From Oscillatoriales cyanobacterium (GTDB taxonomy: Bacteria; Cyanobacteriota; Cyanobacteriia; Cyanobacteriales; Geitlerinemataceae): 40,940 nucleotides of DNA. The notes under the pieces were generated by a model, which did no database searches, was not told where the DNA came from, and saw only the letters and a program-made list of their open reading frames with translations. The stretch is taken from assembly GCA_004293855.1 (NCBI GenBank), contig RDYZ01000205.1:1-40940 (forward strand), read 5' to 3'. Shown one piece after another: positions 8,206 through 16,011 of this stretch (position 1 is its first letter; every line of letters starts with the position of its first letter). The translations under genes and the position numbers were made by a program.

Positions 8206-8358
8206 CAGGGCAAACGCATACTCCCAATGAATGCCCTCATCCCCCAGCCCCTTCTCCCATTTTGGGAGAAGGGGAGCCAGATTTTAAGGATCAAAGTCCC
8301 TCTCCCGGCCTGGGAGAGGGATTTAGGGTGAGGGTCTGCAGAGTATGCGTTTGCCCTG
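8206..8358. mobile_element. MITE-like element with 18-bp terminal inverted repeats
   Basis: CAGGGCAAACGCATACTC (8206-8223) is perfectly inverted at 8341-8358. Within lie two more perfect hairpins: a 12-bp arm CCCCTTCTCCCA at 8248-8259 with its inverse at 8263-8274, and a 10-bp arm TCCCTCTCCC at 8297-8306 with its inverse at 8312-8321. An outer pairing, CCCTCA.CC (from 8234) with GGGTGAGGG (8326-8334), encloses both. No ORF is inside and no clear target-site duplication is visible. A single terminal repeat recurs at 2208-2223, showing that it is a repeated unit. The core resembles the widespread cyanobacterial 'CCCTCTCCC...GGGAGAGGG' spacer repeats. Confidence 0.7.
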
Positions 8359-8410
8359 AATATCCCCCAAGTCCGGACTCATTCCAACCGCTTCCGGTGA
8401 GGGATGTGAG

Positions 8411-9448
8411 TTATGAAGAAGCCCCACCCCGGCGGCGGCGTCCGCCACGAGAACTGGACTTGATCGCTCGTGTGGAAACGTCATATTCCAAAATTGCACC
8501 GATCGCAAAGAATACACCGGTGAAGGTGAAAAACACCTCTAATAGGTCGCCACTTTCATAATCTGGGATGTTTTTATCGGCATATTTAAACCACATATCG
8601 GCGATATACAGTGAAAATGCTGCCGCCGCAATCATGCGCCAAGACTGGGAAAAACGACCGCCCCAGAATGCCAACAACAACACCGAAGCAATGATCAACA
8701 GCAACACATCTAAGACAACGTAGGTCAGGTTCAAGGCACTGCCAAATGGCTCAAGACGCCGATCCATCGCTTTTACCCAAGCGGGTACTGGATGCCGCGT
8801 TTCTTCCGCTTCAACTTCTGCTTCTAGTTCTGGTGCTGCCACTGTGCCATCTGCGATCGCCTCGGACCCCACAACCTGTTCGATCGCGGGACTGGCCTCG
8901 ATCGCGTCCGGAGCCTCCATGCCAAATTCAAACGGGTAGGACAACCACGCCGCGATCGCAATGCCCGTCGCCGCAATGCCCACAACGATGCCCCACTGCC
9001 AAACCTCCAGATTTAACCGCCGCGATCGAACCGCCAGGATCATACCCGTCGCCAGACAGAGATAGCTGATGATGTACAACAAATCCCCCGGCGACACCGT
9101 CGGACTCAAGCCCCAGTACAGCTCCCACCAGCTAAAGAAGAGGTTGCCGACAAAATAGGACAGCAAGCCAATTCCAATTCCGAGCCAGACATTTCGTCCA
9201 CTCACAATCTTGTTACTAAACCCGTTGCGTAAGCAAAGGATACCAGCGAGGAGAAAGCCCATTTGCTCCAGGATGACAGTCCCCACCCCATACCAAGCAG
9301 GCCGACCTTCCCCCGGCAGGGTGACGCTAAAGAGGAGAAAAAACAGCAGTGCGATGACACCCCAACCGACCGCAATCAGAATGAGGGTTGGAGTCGCCAA
9401 AAGAGACTGAAAAAAACCGAGCTTGCCTTTGTCTGAAGTGGTACTCAT
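8411..9448 (-). CDS. Polytopic membrane protein of unknown function
   Basis: 345 aa from the ATG at 9448 (the frame extends to 9484, but the nearer Met precedes 'STTSDKGKLGFF' and the first helix). About eight transmembrane helices: five or six in residues ~18-185, then a soluble acidic insert (~190-230, rich in Glu/Ala) and three more helices (~240-330). It ends in a basic Gly/Arg tail 'RGGRRRRGGASS'. No catalytic motif or family is recognised. The acidic loop and the basic tail are the only distinctive features. Neighbours give no functional hint. Confidence 0.7.
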   Translation of the reverse strand: MSTTSDKGKLGFFQSLLATPTLILIAVGWGVIALLFFLLFSVTLPGEGRPAWYGVGTVILEQMGFLLAGILCLRNGFSNKIVSGRNVWLGIGIGLLSYFVGNLFFSWWELYWGLSPTVSPGDLLYIISYLCLATGMILAVRSRRLNLEVWQWGIVVGIAATGIAIAAWLSYPFEFGMEAPDAIEASPAIEQVVGSEAIADGTVAAPELEAEVEAEETRHPVPAWVKAMDRRLEPFGSALNLTYVVLDVLLLIIASVLLLAFWGGRFSQSWRMIAAAAFSLYIADMWFKYADKNIPDYESGDLLEVFFTFTGVFFAIGAILEYDVSTRAIKSSSRGGRRRRGGASS

Positions 9449-9727
9449 GAACAGTGGAAACGTGAGTGGTGAATGGTAAGCCAAACGACGGATTCCGGTA
9501 AAGGTCTCAGGCCGTCGTGATCAGTAGTCGTCGTACTCTGTTGAATCTAAAGCATCAAAGAGCAATCGCAGTTCGGTAACGTTGAGCCGGAATCGTAGAC
9601 GTGTGGGTCGGGGTGTCGTCTGATTGCAACGGGACATCGGGGGAAGTTCATCGGACGTATTCTCATTATTTAATTGAGCCTTAAACTGCTGTACGATCCA
9701 CCGGTTTTATTTATGGTTCGTAACATT

Positions 9728-10393
9728 TCAGACGGTTTCCCACATTTTGCCGAGGGGAGATTGATTGAGCCAGCCGACAAACTGAGAACGCTCACCATCG
9801 GGCATGTCTTTTAACGCTTCGATCGCCCGTCCCACAAAACTCGTATTCCCAAAGTACTCCTTACCAATGCGGTACAGTTCCTGGAGTAGCGTATTGAGGT
9901 GGTGTTCTTGCCAGGGCGGAATCTGACCACTTTCGAGGGGATCTTGCTCGAGTAACTCGGCGACCGCCTCGGGCGCTGTGGCATCGGGAAAATTCCACTG
10001 CTGAAACAGTTTGGTTACATCCTTTTGAAAGGCTCCGGCCTGACGATTGCCTAGCAAATCCTCGATCGCGTAGTACACCTCTTGCAGCAAGATCAAGGAC
10101 GCTTGCGTAAAGAACGGTGACGCCGCGCCGCTGTTGTGATCATCATCAAGCTGCTCAATCCGGATCTTACCCCAAACACTGTAGCGGTCTGGCTCTTCAA
10201 GCAAGACACAGGCTTTGCCTCGGTTATCGGTTAGGTCGCGCCAGAAATTTCTCGCCTCTTCTGCTTGTTTAGCATTAAACACGCTAATTAGGCGAAATGT
10301 TTGATCCTGATAATTCAACACAGGAATGTTCTGGCCGGTTTTCGGGTGCTGAATACCGGATATTTCAACATCCTGCCTTTTTAAGATGAACAT
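9728..10393 (-). CDS. Conserved cyanobacterial protein, Npun_F0813-like
   Basis: 221 aa from the ATG at 10393 ('MFILKRQDVEISGIQHP'); the upstream in-frame extension to 10444 looks non-coding. Soluble, mixed alpha/beta, no transmembrane segment. The N-terminal ~85 residues read like a small beta domain ('PVLNYQDQTFRLISVF', 'ACVLLEEPDRYSVWGKI'). The C-terminal part is helical with 'QASLILLQEVYYAIEDLLG' and a closing 'GWLNQSPLGKMWE'. I recognise the type as a cyanobacteria-restricted family of unknown function (Npun_F0813 family). No reaction can be assigned. Confidence 0.7.
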   Translation of the reverse strand: MFILKRQDVEISGIQHPKTGQNIPVLNYQDQTFRLISVFNAKQAEEARNFWRDLTDNRGKACVLLEEPDRYSVWGKIRIEQLDDDHNSGAASPFFTQASLILLQEVYYAIEDLLGNRQAGAFQKDVTKLFQQWNFPDATAPEAVAELLEQDPLESGQIPPWQEHHLNTLLQELYRIGKEYFGNTSFVGRAIEALKDMPDGERSQFVGWLNQSPLGKMWETV

Positions 10394-11220
10394 GACGCTG
10401 TTGATAGACTCCGATCGAGGCAAATCGTGCAGAGGGGGAAGCACGCGACAGCCAGACTGTCATGCGAGCGAAAGCGCACGTTAAGACATTTGAGCAGTTT
10501 GAAAGGCCAGAGACCTCAGAGAGGTTGGCTGAATCAAAACCACATCGTCACGTGTGGCGGTGGCTTTCGCCCTGTAGGCGTTTCCCACTGCTCAGTAACG
10601 AAGGTCTCCCTAGTGTACATTGCCGCTTCAGTAGATGGCATGACGATACTCTACCCCCAAGCTCACACTCTGAGAATGGTTATGAGGCTATCATTCTCTC
10701 AAGATCCTGCAAATGCAGGGTGAACCCGAGGGGATAGAGATTTGGCACCCAATCCTTGGGTCTTAGGGGAGCGCTGCCGAGCTGTGGGGGAGTTCTGGCC
10801 CTGCGGAGAACGCCTCAAAACACCCCTGATGTAGCACACTTCGCGACCTGATTTTCTGGGTTTAGATCAAAACTTCGTGTTGGGATGCGATCGTCAGGCG
10901 ATCGATACGTCCGAGAGGAGCCTGCTGTGAGTGTCCAGCGTGAGGGCCGCCAACTCTCGCACCAACCTCCCAACGACATTCCCGACAACTCGATTAAATT
11001 TTCTCGTTTAAGAGTTAGTTAAGTGTGATGTGTGTTGCAGATGAAACTTCATAATTGATGCATAGAATTGACACATAATTTGCGTGTTTATGATTATCAG
11101 TTTGTTTCCATATCTCTATGGTTACTTAGGACACTCCACTGTGTAGGAACGCGATAACACCGGCCAGCCCACATCCATCAAGTCGCAGGTTGTTTCCTTA
11201 GCCTGTGCCCAGAATCTTCA
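10394..11220. other. Long intergenic region with hairpin cluster
   Basis: About 830 bp without a convincing gene. The overlapping ORFs at 10427-10737 have no family-like features. Four perfect hairpins lie close together: GAGAATG/CATTCTC (10672-10698), CCTGCA/TGCAGG (10706-10719), ACCCAA/TTGGGT (10747-10761) and GTTCT/AGAAC (10792-10811). The final ~240 bp turn AT-rich towards phoU and presumably hold its promoter. Confidence 0.5.
11006..11023 (-). promoter_or_regulatory. Possible Pho box upstream of phoU
   Basis: Reading the minus strand, CTTAACTA-act-CTTAAACG matches the cyanobacterial Pho-box pattern of 8-bp repeats (PyTTAAPyPy-like) with a 3-bp spacer. A weaker third unit, TTTAATCG, follows after seven bases. 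It sits about 200 bp before phoU but is oriented away from it, so assignment is tentative. Confidence 0.35.
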
Positions 11221-11907
11221 GTGCAAAGTCAGTTTTCTCCAGCGACCGTCGTGCCACTCCATGCGGGGCGGACTCAGCTTCAACGCAAACTCGAAAAGCT
11301 CCGCCAAGATGTGCTGCGGATGGGGGCTTTAGTTGAAAATTCAGTCCGTCTTAGCCATCTTGCCTTGTTTGAATGCAATCTTGAGGCAGCCAACTCGATC
11401 GCTCCCCTTGATAAGAAAATCGATAAGTTTTATCGCCAAATCGAATCCGATTGTGTGATGCTCTTGACCCTCGAATCGCCCGTAGCCCAGGATGGCCGAC
11501 AGTTGGGAGCGTTAATGCAGTTGATTCGCGATTTGGAGCGGATTGGTGATTATGCGAAGGATCTGGGTTCGATCGCCATGAAGCTATTTCCCTATCCGAA
11601 ACACGCCTGCATGTCCGATATTGAGCGGATGTCGCGGGAATCCCAGGCCATGCTCGCGATGGGCTTGGCGGCTCTGATTGAGTTTGATGGGAAGGCGGGC
11701 AGCAAGATGAAACAGCGCGATACGATCGTCGATGATGCCTACAAAAGCTTGTATCGGCGGTTGGCTTACCAACGTGACTACAGCGGCATTCTCGAGCCGA
11801 TCGTGCTCATGACCCTCATTATTCGTCATTTGGAACGCATGGCAGACCATGCCACGAATATTGGGCAGCGTGTCACCTATATGGTGACGGGCGAGCGGCG
11901 CATCTAG
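11221..11907 (+). CDS. phoU: Phosphate signalling protein PhoU
   Basis: 228 aa from a GTG at 11221. Two repeated three-helix PhoU bundles are visible: one with 'RQDVLRMGALVENSV' near the start and 'IRDLERIGDYAKDLG' near residue 100, the second with 'IIRHLERMADHATNIGQRV' near 205. The two E/D-xxx-D metal-binding signatures are both intact. PhoU couples the Pst phosphate transporter to the PhoR/PhoB-type (SphS/SphR in cyanobacteria) two-component system, damping the response when phosphate is plentiful. No pst or sph genes are nearby. A possible Pho box lies upstream. Confidence 0.93.
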   Translation: MQSQFSPATVVPLHAGRTQLQRKLEKLRQDVLRMGALVENSVRLSHLALFECNLEAANSIAPLDKKIDKFYRQIESDCVMLLTLESPVAQDGRQLGALMQLIRDLERIGDYAKDLGSIAMKLFPYPKHACMSDIERMSRESQAMLAMGLAALIEFDGKAGSKMKQRDTIVDDAYKSLYRRLAYQRDYSGILEPIVLMTLIIRHLERMADHATNIGQRVTYMVTGERRI

Positions 11908-12109
11908 CCAAGACCTCCACCCAGGGTTTCATTGAATGGGAGTTGTCACAAAAAGATTAACGATTTCAACGAAATGGTAACGAACGATGGCGTCTGCCTA
12001 GTTGCGATCGAATCTTCGCGGGACAATAGAGATACGACATTTGGGAGCGTGATCAACCCTCATCTCACAATCCCAGGTGAGATCTCTCGAAATACTAGGG
12101 GAACCAACC

Positions 12110-12721
12110 ATGAAAGCTGGCGATATTATGACCCGCGATGTGGTCACCGTAAAAGGCGTTACGTTTGTCTCCGAGGCGGTTCAGTTGATGCGGAGCCACG
12201 GGTTACGAGCCTTGATCGTCGCACCTCGTGATGAACGTGACGCCTATGGGATTGTGACGGAAGTAGACATTGCCTATAAGGTGGCGGCCTATGGTAAAGA
12301 TCCGAAAACCATGCGGGTTTTTGAGATTATGACCAAACCCTGTATTACGGTGTCGCCGGATCTCGGGGTGGAGTATGTGGCGCGATTGTTTGCGAATACG
12401 GGAATCCGTCGGGCTCCCGTGGTGGATACGGAACTGCGCGGTATTGTCTCCGTGACCGATATTCTGATGCAGAGTAATTTTGATGTGGCGCCGGTCAGTC
12501 TGAAGCTTGAAGAACGGATTCAAACGGCGATCGCTGAAGCTCGGCAGATCACCCAGGAAGAGGGAGCCCGATCGAAAGCAAGCGCAGCGGCATGGGATAC
12601 CGTTGAAGAGTTACAGGCCGAAGCAGCTCATCAGAGTGCCAAAACTCTGCCTAAAACGGCCTTTGAACTGTACTGTCAAGATAATCCGGAGGCCCCGGAA
12701 GCTCGCATGTACGATGATTGA
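12110..12721 (+). CDS. Two-CBS-domain protein
   Basis: 203 aa from the ATG at 12110, with a purine-rich AGGGG about 8 bases ahead; the frame is open from 12077 but the Met starts the canonical 'MKAGDIMTRDVVTV'. CBS 1 spans about residues 5-60 and CBS 2 about 70-125 ('EIMTKPCITVSPD', 'GIRRAPVVD'), forming one Bateman module, which in this family binds adenine nucleotides. The C-terminal ~70 residues are a charged helical tail with no recognised domain. It follows phoU by 202 bp on the same strand. Target unknown; such stand-alone CBS proteins can regulate enzymes or transporters. Confidence 0.85.
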   Translation: MKAGDIMTRDVVTVKGVTFVSEAVQLMRSHGLRALIVAPRDERDAYGIVTEVDIAYKVAAYGKDPKTMRVFEIMTKPCITVSPDLGVEYVARLFANTGIRRAPVVDTELRGIVSVTDILMQSNFDVAPVSLKLEERIQTAIAEARQITQEEGARSKASAAAWDTVEELQAEAAHQSAKTLPKTAFELYCQDNPEAPEARMYDD

Positions 12722-13072
12722 ACGTTTGACAGGCTGGCGATCTCCGAAATACTCGGGTCGTCAATCTTGCATTCAGTCCTCATCACGATCCTCGGTCACG
12801 ATTGTGTGAATCCCTGAGGTGCGTCATCCGATGGTCAAGTCCGATGGCAAGATGGGGTTAGAGATGGGTCACTGGAGCCATCCTCTGGCCCTGATCGGGC
12901 TAGCCGCTCGATCCCGATCGGCCCAACTGTATCCGGGCGGAGTCTGCGTCCTCAGACTCCCAGGGTGATGGGCGATCGTGTCTTCCGGTTTGAGCGTCAG
13001 GCGTTGATCGTAACGGCGGTGGAACGACATGGCGGACTGAGGATTGATTGCGGCGTTGTTTTGCCTTACTGA
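12722..13072. other. Intergenic region, 351 bp
   Basis: Lies between the CBS gene and ftsQ. No ORF with family-like features, no hairpin with T-run and no clear promoter are seen. An open frame on the minus strand overlaps ftsQ and looks like a shadow. Confidence 0.4.
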
Positions 13073-13942
13073 GTGTTTCGCGATATGCGTGTCGAGCCCT
13101 TTAACGTTCTGTCTTCGGATGATATTGACGATCGCCGTCGTCAGCTTCGGCGCCAGCGCAGTCTGCATCGCTGGCGCAATGGGGCGAGATTTGTGGTGTT
13201 GGCCGCGTTGACCGTTGGGGCGATCGCCTTGATTCGTCAACCGGGCTGGACACTCAAGGATGCGAGTGCCATCAAGGTAAGTGGTAATCACTGGTTGCCA
13301 GACGATACGATCCGCACCCTCCTGGATCTGAACTATCCCCAATCCTTACTCCGTCTCGATCCGAATGAACTGGCCCAACACCTCAGCGAATCTGAAACCA
13401 TTGCAGAGGCACGGGTTTACCGTGAATTGATCCCCCCTGCCCTCAAGGTCTGGGTGCAGGAACGTCAGCCCGTGGCGATCGCGTATCCAGCGAATACACC
13501 CGTCGTTTCAGGGTCAATGGCGATCGCTGGACGGGGAAGACTCGACGATCGGCTGGGTTTGATCGACGCGAGCGGCCAATGGATGACCTACAAAGATTAT
13601 GTGAATCGTCCCAAAATGCCACCCCTGCCCACCCTGGCAACCCTCGGCAATTACGACGACTACAAAAATCATTGGGCTGAGGTCTATGCCGAACTGTCCC
13701 ACAGTAGCGTCCAGATTGCACAGATTGATTGGCGTGACCCCCGTAACATTATCCTGAGTACTGAAATCGGGTCGGTCCATCTGGGTCCGATCGGGTCACG
13801 TTTGCCCGAGCAGATTGTTGCCCTCGATCGCCTGCGAAACCTGCCACAACAGGTGGGAGCCGATCGCATTCTCTATGTGGATCTCAGTGATCCCAGGTCG
13901 CCCTATGTGCAAGCACCATCGCCTTCCCAGCCACAACCCTAA
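13073..13942 (+). CDS. ftsQ: Cell division protein FtsQ
   Basis: 289 aa from the GTG at 13073; an ATG at 13085 (four codons later) is an equally good start. A basic cytosolic N-terminus ('RRRQLRRQRSLHRWRNG') precedes one transmembrane helix (about 38-54). A POTRA domain follows (about 63-140, 'IKVSGNHWLPDDTIRTLL' to 'VQERQPVAIAY'), then the beta domain with 'GLIDASGQWM'. FtsQ is the bitopic divisome scaffold linking early and late division proteins. It precedes ftsZ by about 200 bp, the usual cyanobacterial order, but murC/murB, often found just upstream, are absent here. Confidence 0.88.
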   Translation: MFRDMRVEPFNVLSSDDIDDRRRQLRRQRSLHRWRNGARFVVLAALTVGAIALIRQPGWTLKDASAIKVSGNHWLPDDTIRTLLDLNYPQSLLRLDPNELAQHLSESETIAEARVYRELIPPALKVWVQERQPVAIAYPANTPVVSGSMAIAGRGRLDDRLGLIDASGQWMTYKDYVNRPKMPPLPTLATLGNYDDYKNHWAEVYAELSHSSVQIAQIDWRDPRNIILSTEIGSVHLGPIGSRLPEQIVALDRLRNLPQQVGADRILYVDLSDPRSPYVQAPSPSQPQP

Positions 13943-14152
13943 AATCCCCATTCTGTAACCGTAGATGCCCTTGCTATGATGAGTTGGCCTGAAAAATAAA
14001 TTGTCAGGCGGCTTTCAGCGTCCGTCATGGATGCAATGGCCAGTGCACGCGAGGCGATCGTCCTTGCAACGGGTGAAAGTTGACTTTTTAGGATCGAACG
14101 TAGACACTTCTGTTAAACAAAACTGCTACGATAAGCTCTCTTTTTGACTCCC

Positions 14153-15421
14153 ATGACCCAGGATCGCTCGAACCAGCTTGCGACACCAGCGTTTGCATCT
14201 GAGGGAGCCGCTCCGTTCCCCGTTGCGATCGATGCCGCCAATCCGTTCGGCACTCCCGGAACCACTAACGAACACCCACGAGATAACCGAGATAACACTA
14301 TGCCTGGGGAAGACACCAAAATCGGAGATATCATCCCGAGCAGCGTCGCACGGATCAAGGTCATCGGCGTTGGCGGTGGCGGCGGCAATGCCGTGAATCG
14401 CATGATTGCCTCCGATATGGCAGGGATTGAGTTTTGGTCAGTCAATACAGACTCGCAATCATTGGGGAACTCGGCGGCCAAGAATTATATGCAGATCGGC
14501 CAAAAGCTGACGCGAGGGCTAGGGGCCGGAGGTAACCCGGCGATCGGGCAAAAGGCGGCGGAAGAATGTCGTGAAGAGTTGATGGCAGCCCTAGAAGGGG
14601 CTGACCTGGTGTTTATTACCGCAGGCATGGGAGGCGGAACCGGTACGGGAGCCGCGCCATTGGTGGCTCAGTTGGCGAAGGAAGTGGGCGCTTTAACGGT
14701 GGGGATCGTGACGCGCCCGTTTGTCTTTGAAGGTCGTCGTCGTTCCGAGCAGGCCAAGTTGGGCATCGAAGCTCTGCAAAGCAGTGTGGATACCCTGATT
14801 GTGATTCCCAACGATAAGCTGCTGTCGGTGATTCCCGAGCAAACCCCTGTTCAGGAAGCCTTCCGTTATGCGGATGAAATTCTGCGCCAAGGGGTTCAGG
14901 GCATTTCAGACATTATTACAATTCCCGGCCTGGTGAATGTGGACTTTGCGGACGTGCGGGCGGTGATGGCGGATGCAGGGTCGGCGATGATGGGGATTGG
15001 TCACGGCTCAGGCAAGTCGCGGGCGCGGGAAGCGGCAACGGCGGCGATCGCCTCGCCTTTGCTGGAATCTTCGATCGATGGTGCCAAAGGTGTGGTGTTT
15101 AACATTACCGGTGGTACGGATCTGACGCTTCATGAGGTGACAGCCGCCGCTGAAACCATCTATGAAGTGGTTGATCCCGACGCAAATATCATTTTTGGAG
15201 CGGTTCTCGATGAGCGCCTGCAAGGTGAAATCAAGATGACCGTGATTGCGACAGGTTTTACGCCAAATGCGACCCCCATTCAGCGGGCGATTCCGACCAG
15301 TGCCGATATTTTCGGTCATTCAGAGTCCTCTAACGCGCCGTCAGAATCGGGGATCTCTCGTTTTGGCATGGGGCTTGATATTCCAGAATTTCTTCAGCGT
15401 CGCCGCTCTAGCGATTCCTAG
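14153..15421 (+). CDS. ftsZ: Cell division protein FtsZ
   Basis: 422 aa from the ATG at 14153; a TTG at 14144 and an internal ATG at 14300 are alternatives. The tubulin-like GTPase core has '[15 protein letters not shown]', the G-box 'GGGTGTG' and the T7 loop region '[11 protein letters not shown]'. An N-terminal extension of ~60 residues precedes the core, as is usual in cyanobacteria. The C-terminal linker is short and ends in the conserved peptide '[10 protein letters not shown]', which in other species binds membrane tethers; ftsA is absent in cyanobacteria, where ZipN/Ftn2 and SepF take that role. A TATGAT at 13975-13980 in the ftsQ-ftsZ spacer may be a -10 box. A strong terminator follows. 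Confidence 0.97.
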   Translation: MTQDRSNQLATPAFASEGAAPFPVAIDAANPFGTPGTTNEHPRDNRDNTMPGEDTKIGDIIPSSVARIKVIGVGGGGGNAVNRMIASDMAGIEFWSVNTDSQSLGNSAAKNYMQIGQKLTRGLGAGGNPAIGQKAAEECREELMAALEGADLVFITAGMGGGTGTGAAPLVAQLAKEVGALTVGIVTRPFVFEGRRRSEQAKLGIEALQSSVDTLIVIPNDKLLSVIPEQTPVQEAFRYADEILRQGVQGISDIITIPGLVNVDFADVRAVMADAGSAMMGIGHGSGKSRAREAATAAIASPLLESSIDGAKGVVFNITGGTDLTLHEVTAAAETIYEVVDPDANIIFGAVLDERLQGEIKMTVIATGFTPNATPIQRAIPTSADIFGHSESSNAPSESGISRFGMGLDIPEFLQRRRSSDS

Positions 15422-15510
15422 GTCTGGTTCAAAGTGTGTCAACAGTTGCGGATGGCTTGCGATCGAAACCCACTCATCCGGTCAACGATCGCACTCTATT
15501 GCCAATGGGT

Positions 15511-15542
15511 GATTGCAAGCTGAGTGCTTGCAATCATTTTTT
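15511..15542 (+). terminator. Intrinsic terminator after ftsZ
   Basis: A perfect 10-bp stem GATTGCAAGC (15511-15520) / GCTTGCAATC (15526-15535) with loop TGAGT is followed by ATTTTTT. This ends the ftsQ-ftsZ unit about 90 bp after the stop codon. Confidence 0.9.
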
Positions 15543-16011
15543 ATGCGTGTGATTGGGGTGGCCGCTCAGTTTGTCTGAGAGTGCTGACAATGGGGGACGC
15601 ATCACTCCAATGTTCTTGACTTGAACAGAATTGATCCGGACAGTAGATTAACCTAGGGAAAATTCTCCAGCTCATATTTGTCGTGATACGTGTGACCTTC
15701 ATGCGTATTGAGGAAAGGGAATCCTGGATAAATAGAGGATGATTCCCGAGTACACAGTACAGACCCTCGTTATGCTGGGCGGATAGGGCAACACGACCTT
15801 GAAGCACAGTCTACAAGCTCTACAGGGTCTGGGCGTCAGGGACGGTTAGGACAATCCCAGGGAACAGTTCGACGCGGTGTTGCCCTGGTTTCATCCTTAG
15901 CTACACGTTAGCCACAAGGGTCAAACGTACCTGGAATTCGATGCTTCTGGGTTTGATCGGTGTCTGATGTTACCGATGCATCGTGAGCTATTTTCTTAAG
16001 TTACTGAGCCC
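15543..16011. other. Leader region of the permease-kinase, 469 bp
   Basis: No supported gene. A hairpin at 15717-15747 (GGGA-ATCCT / AGGAT-GATTCCC with a small bulge) lies about 265 bp before the start codon, and a palindrome CGATGCATCG lies at 15974-15983. The promoter of the downstream two-gene operon must be here, but no clear -35/-10 pair is seen. Confidence 0.4.

Noticed and set aside
10427-10737. Two overlapping plus-strand ORFs of ~90-98 codons in the phoU upstream spacer
   Set aside because: Amino acid content is unlike real proteins here, no family features, and the stretch is rich in hairpins.
12869-13342. 157-codon minus-strand ORF
   Set aside because: Largely antisense to ftsQ, with no recognisable domain; a shadow frame.
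15541-15807. 88-codon minus-strand ORF after ftsZ
   Set aside because: Overlaps the terminator and has no family-like features or start signal.
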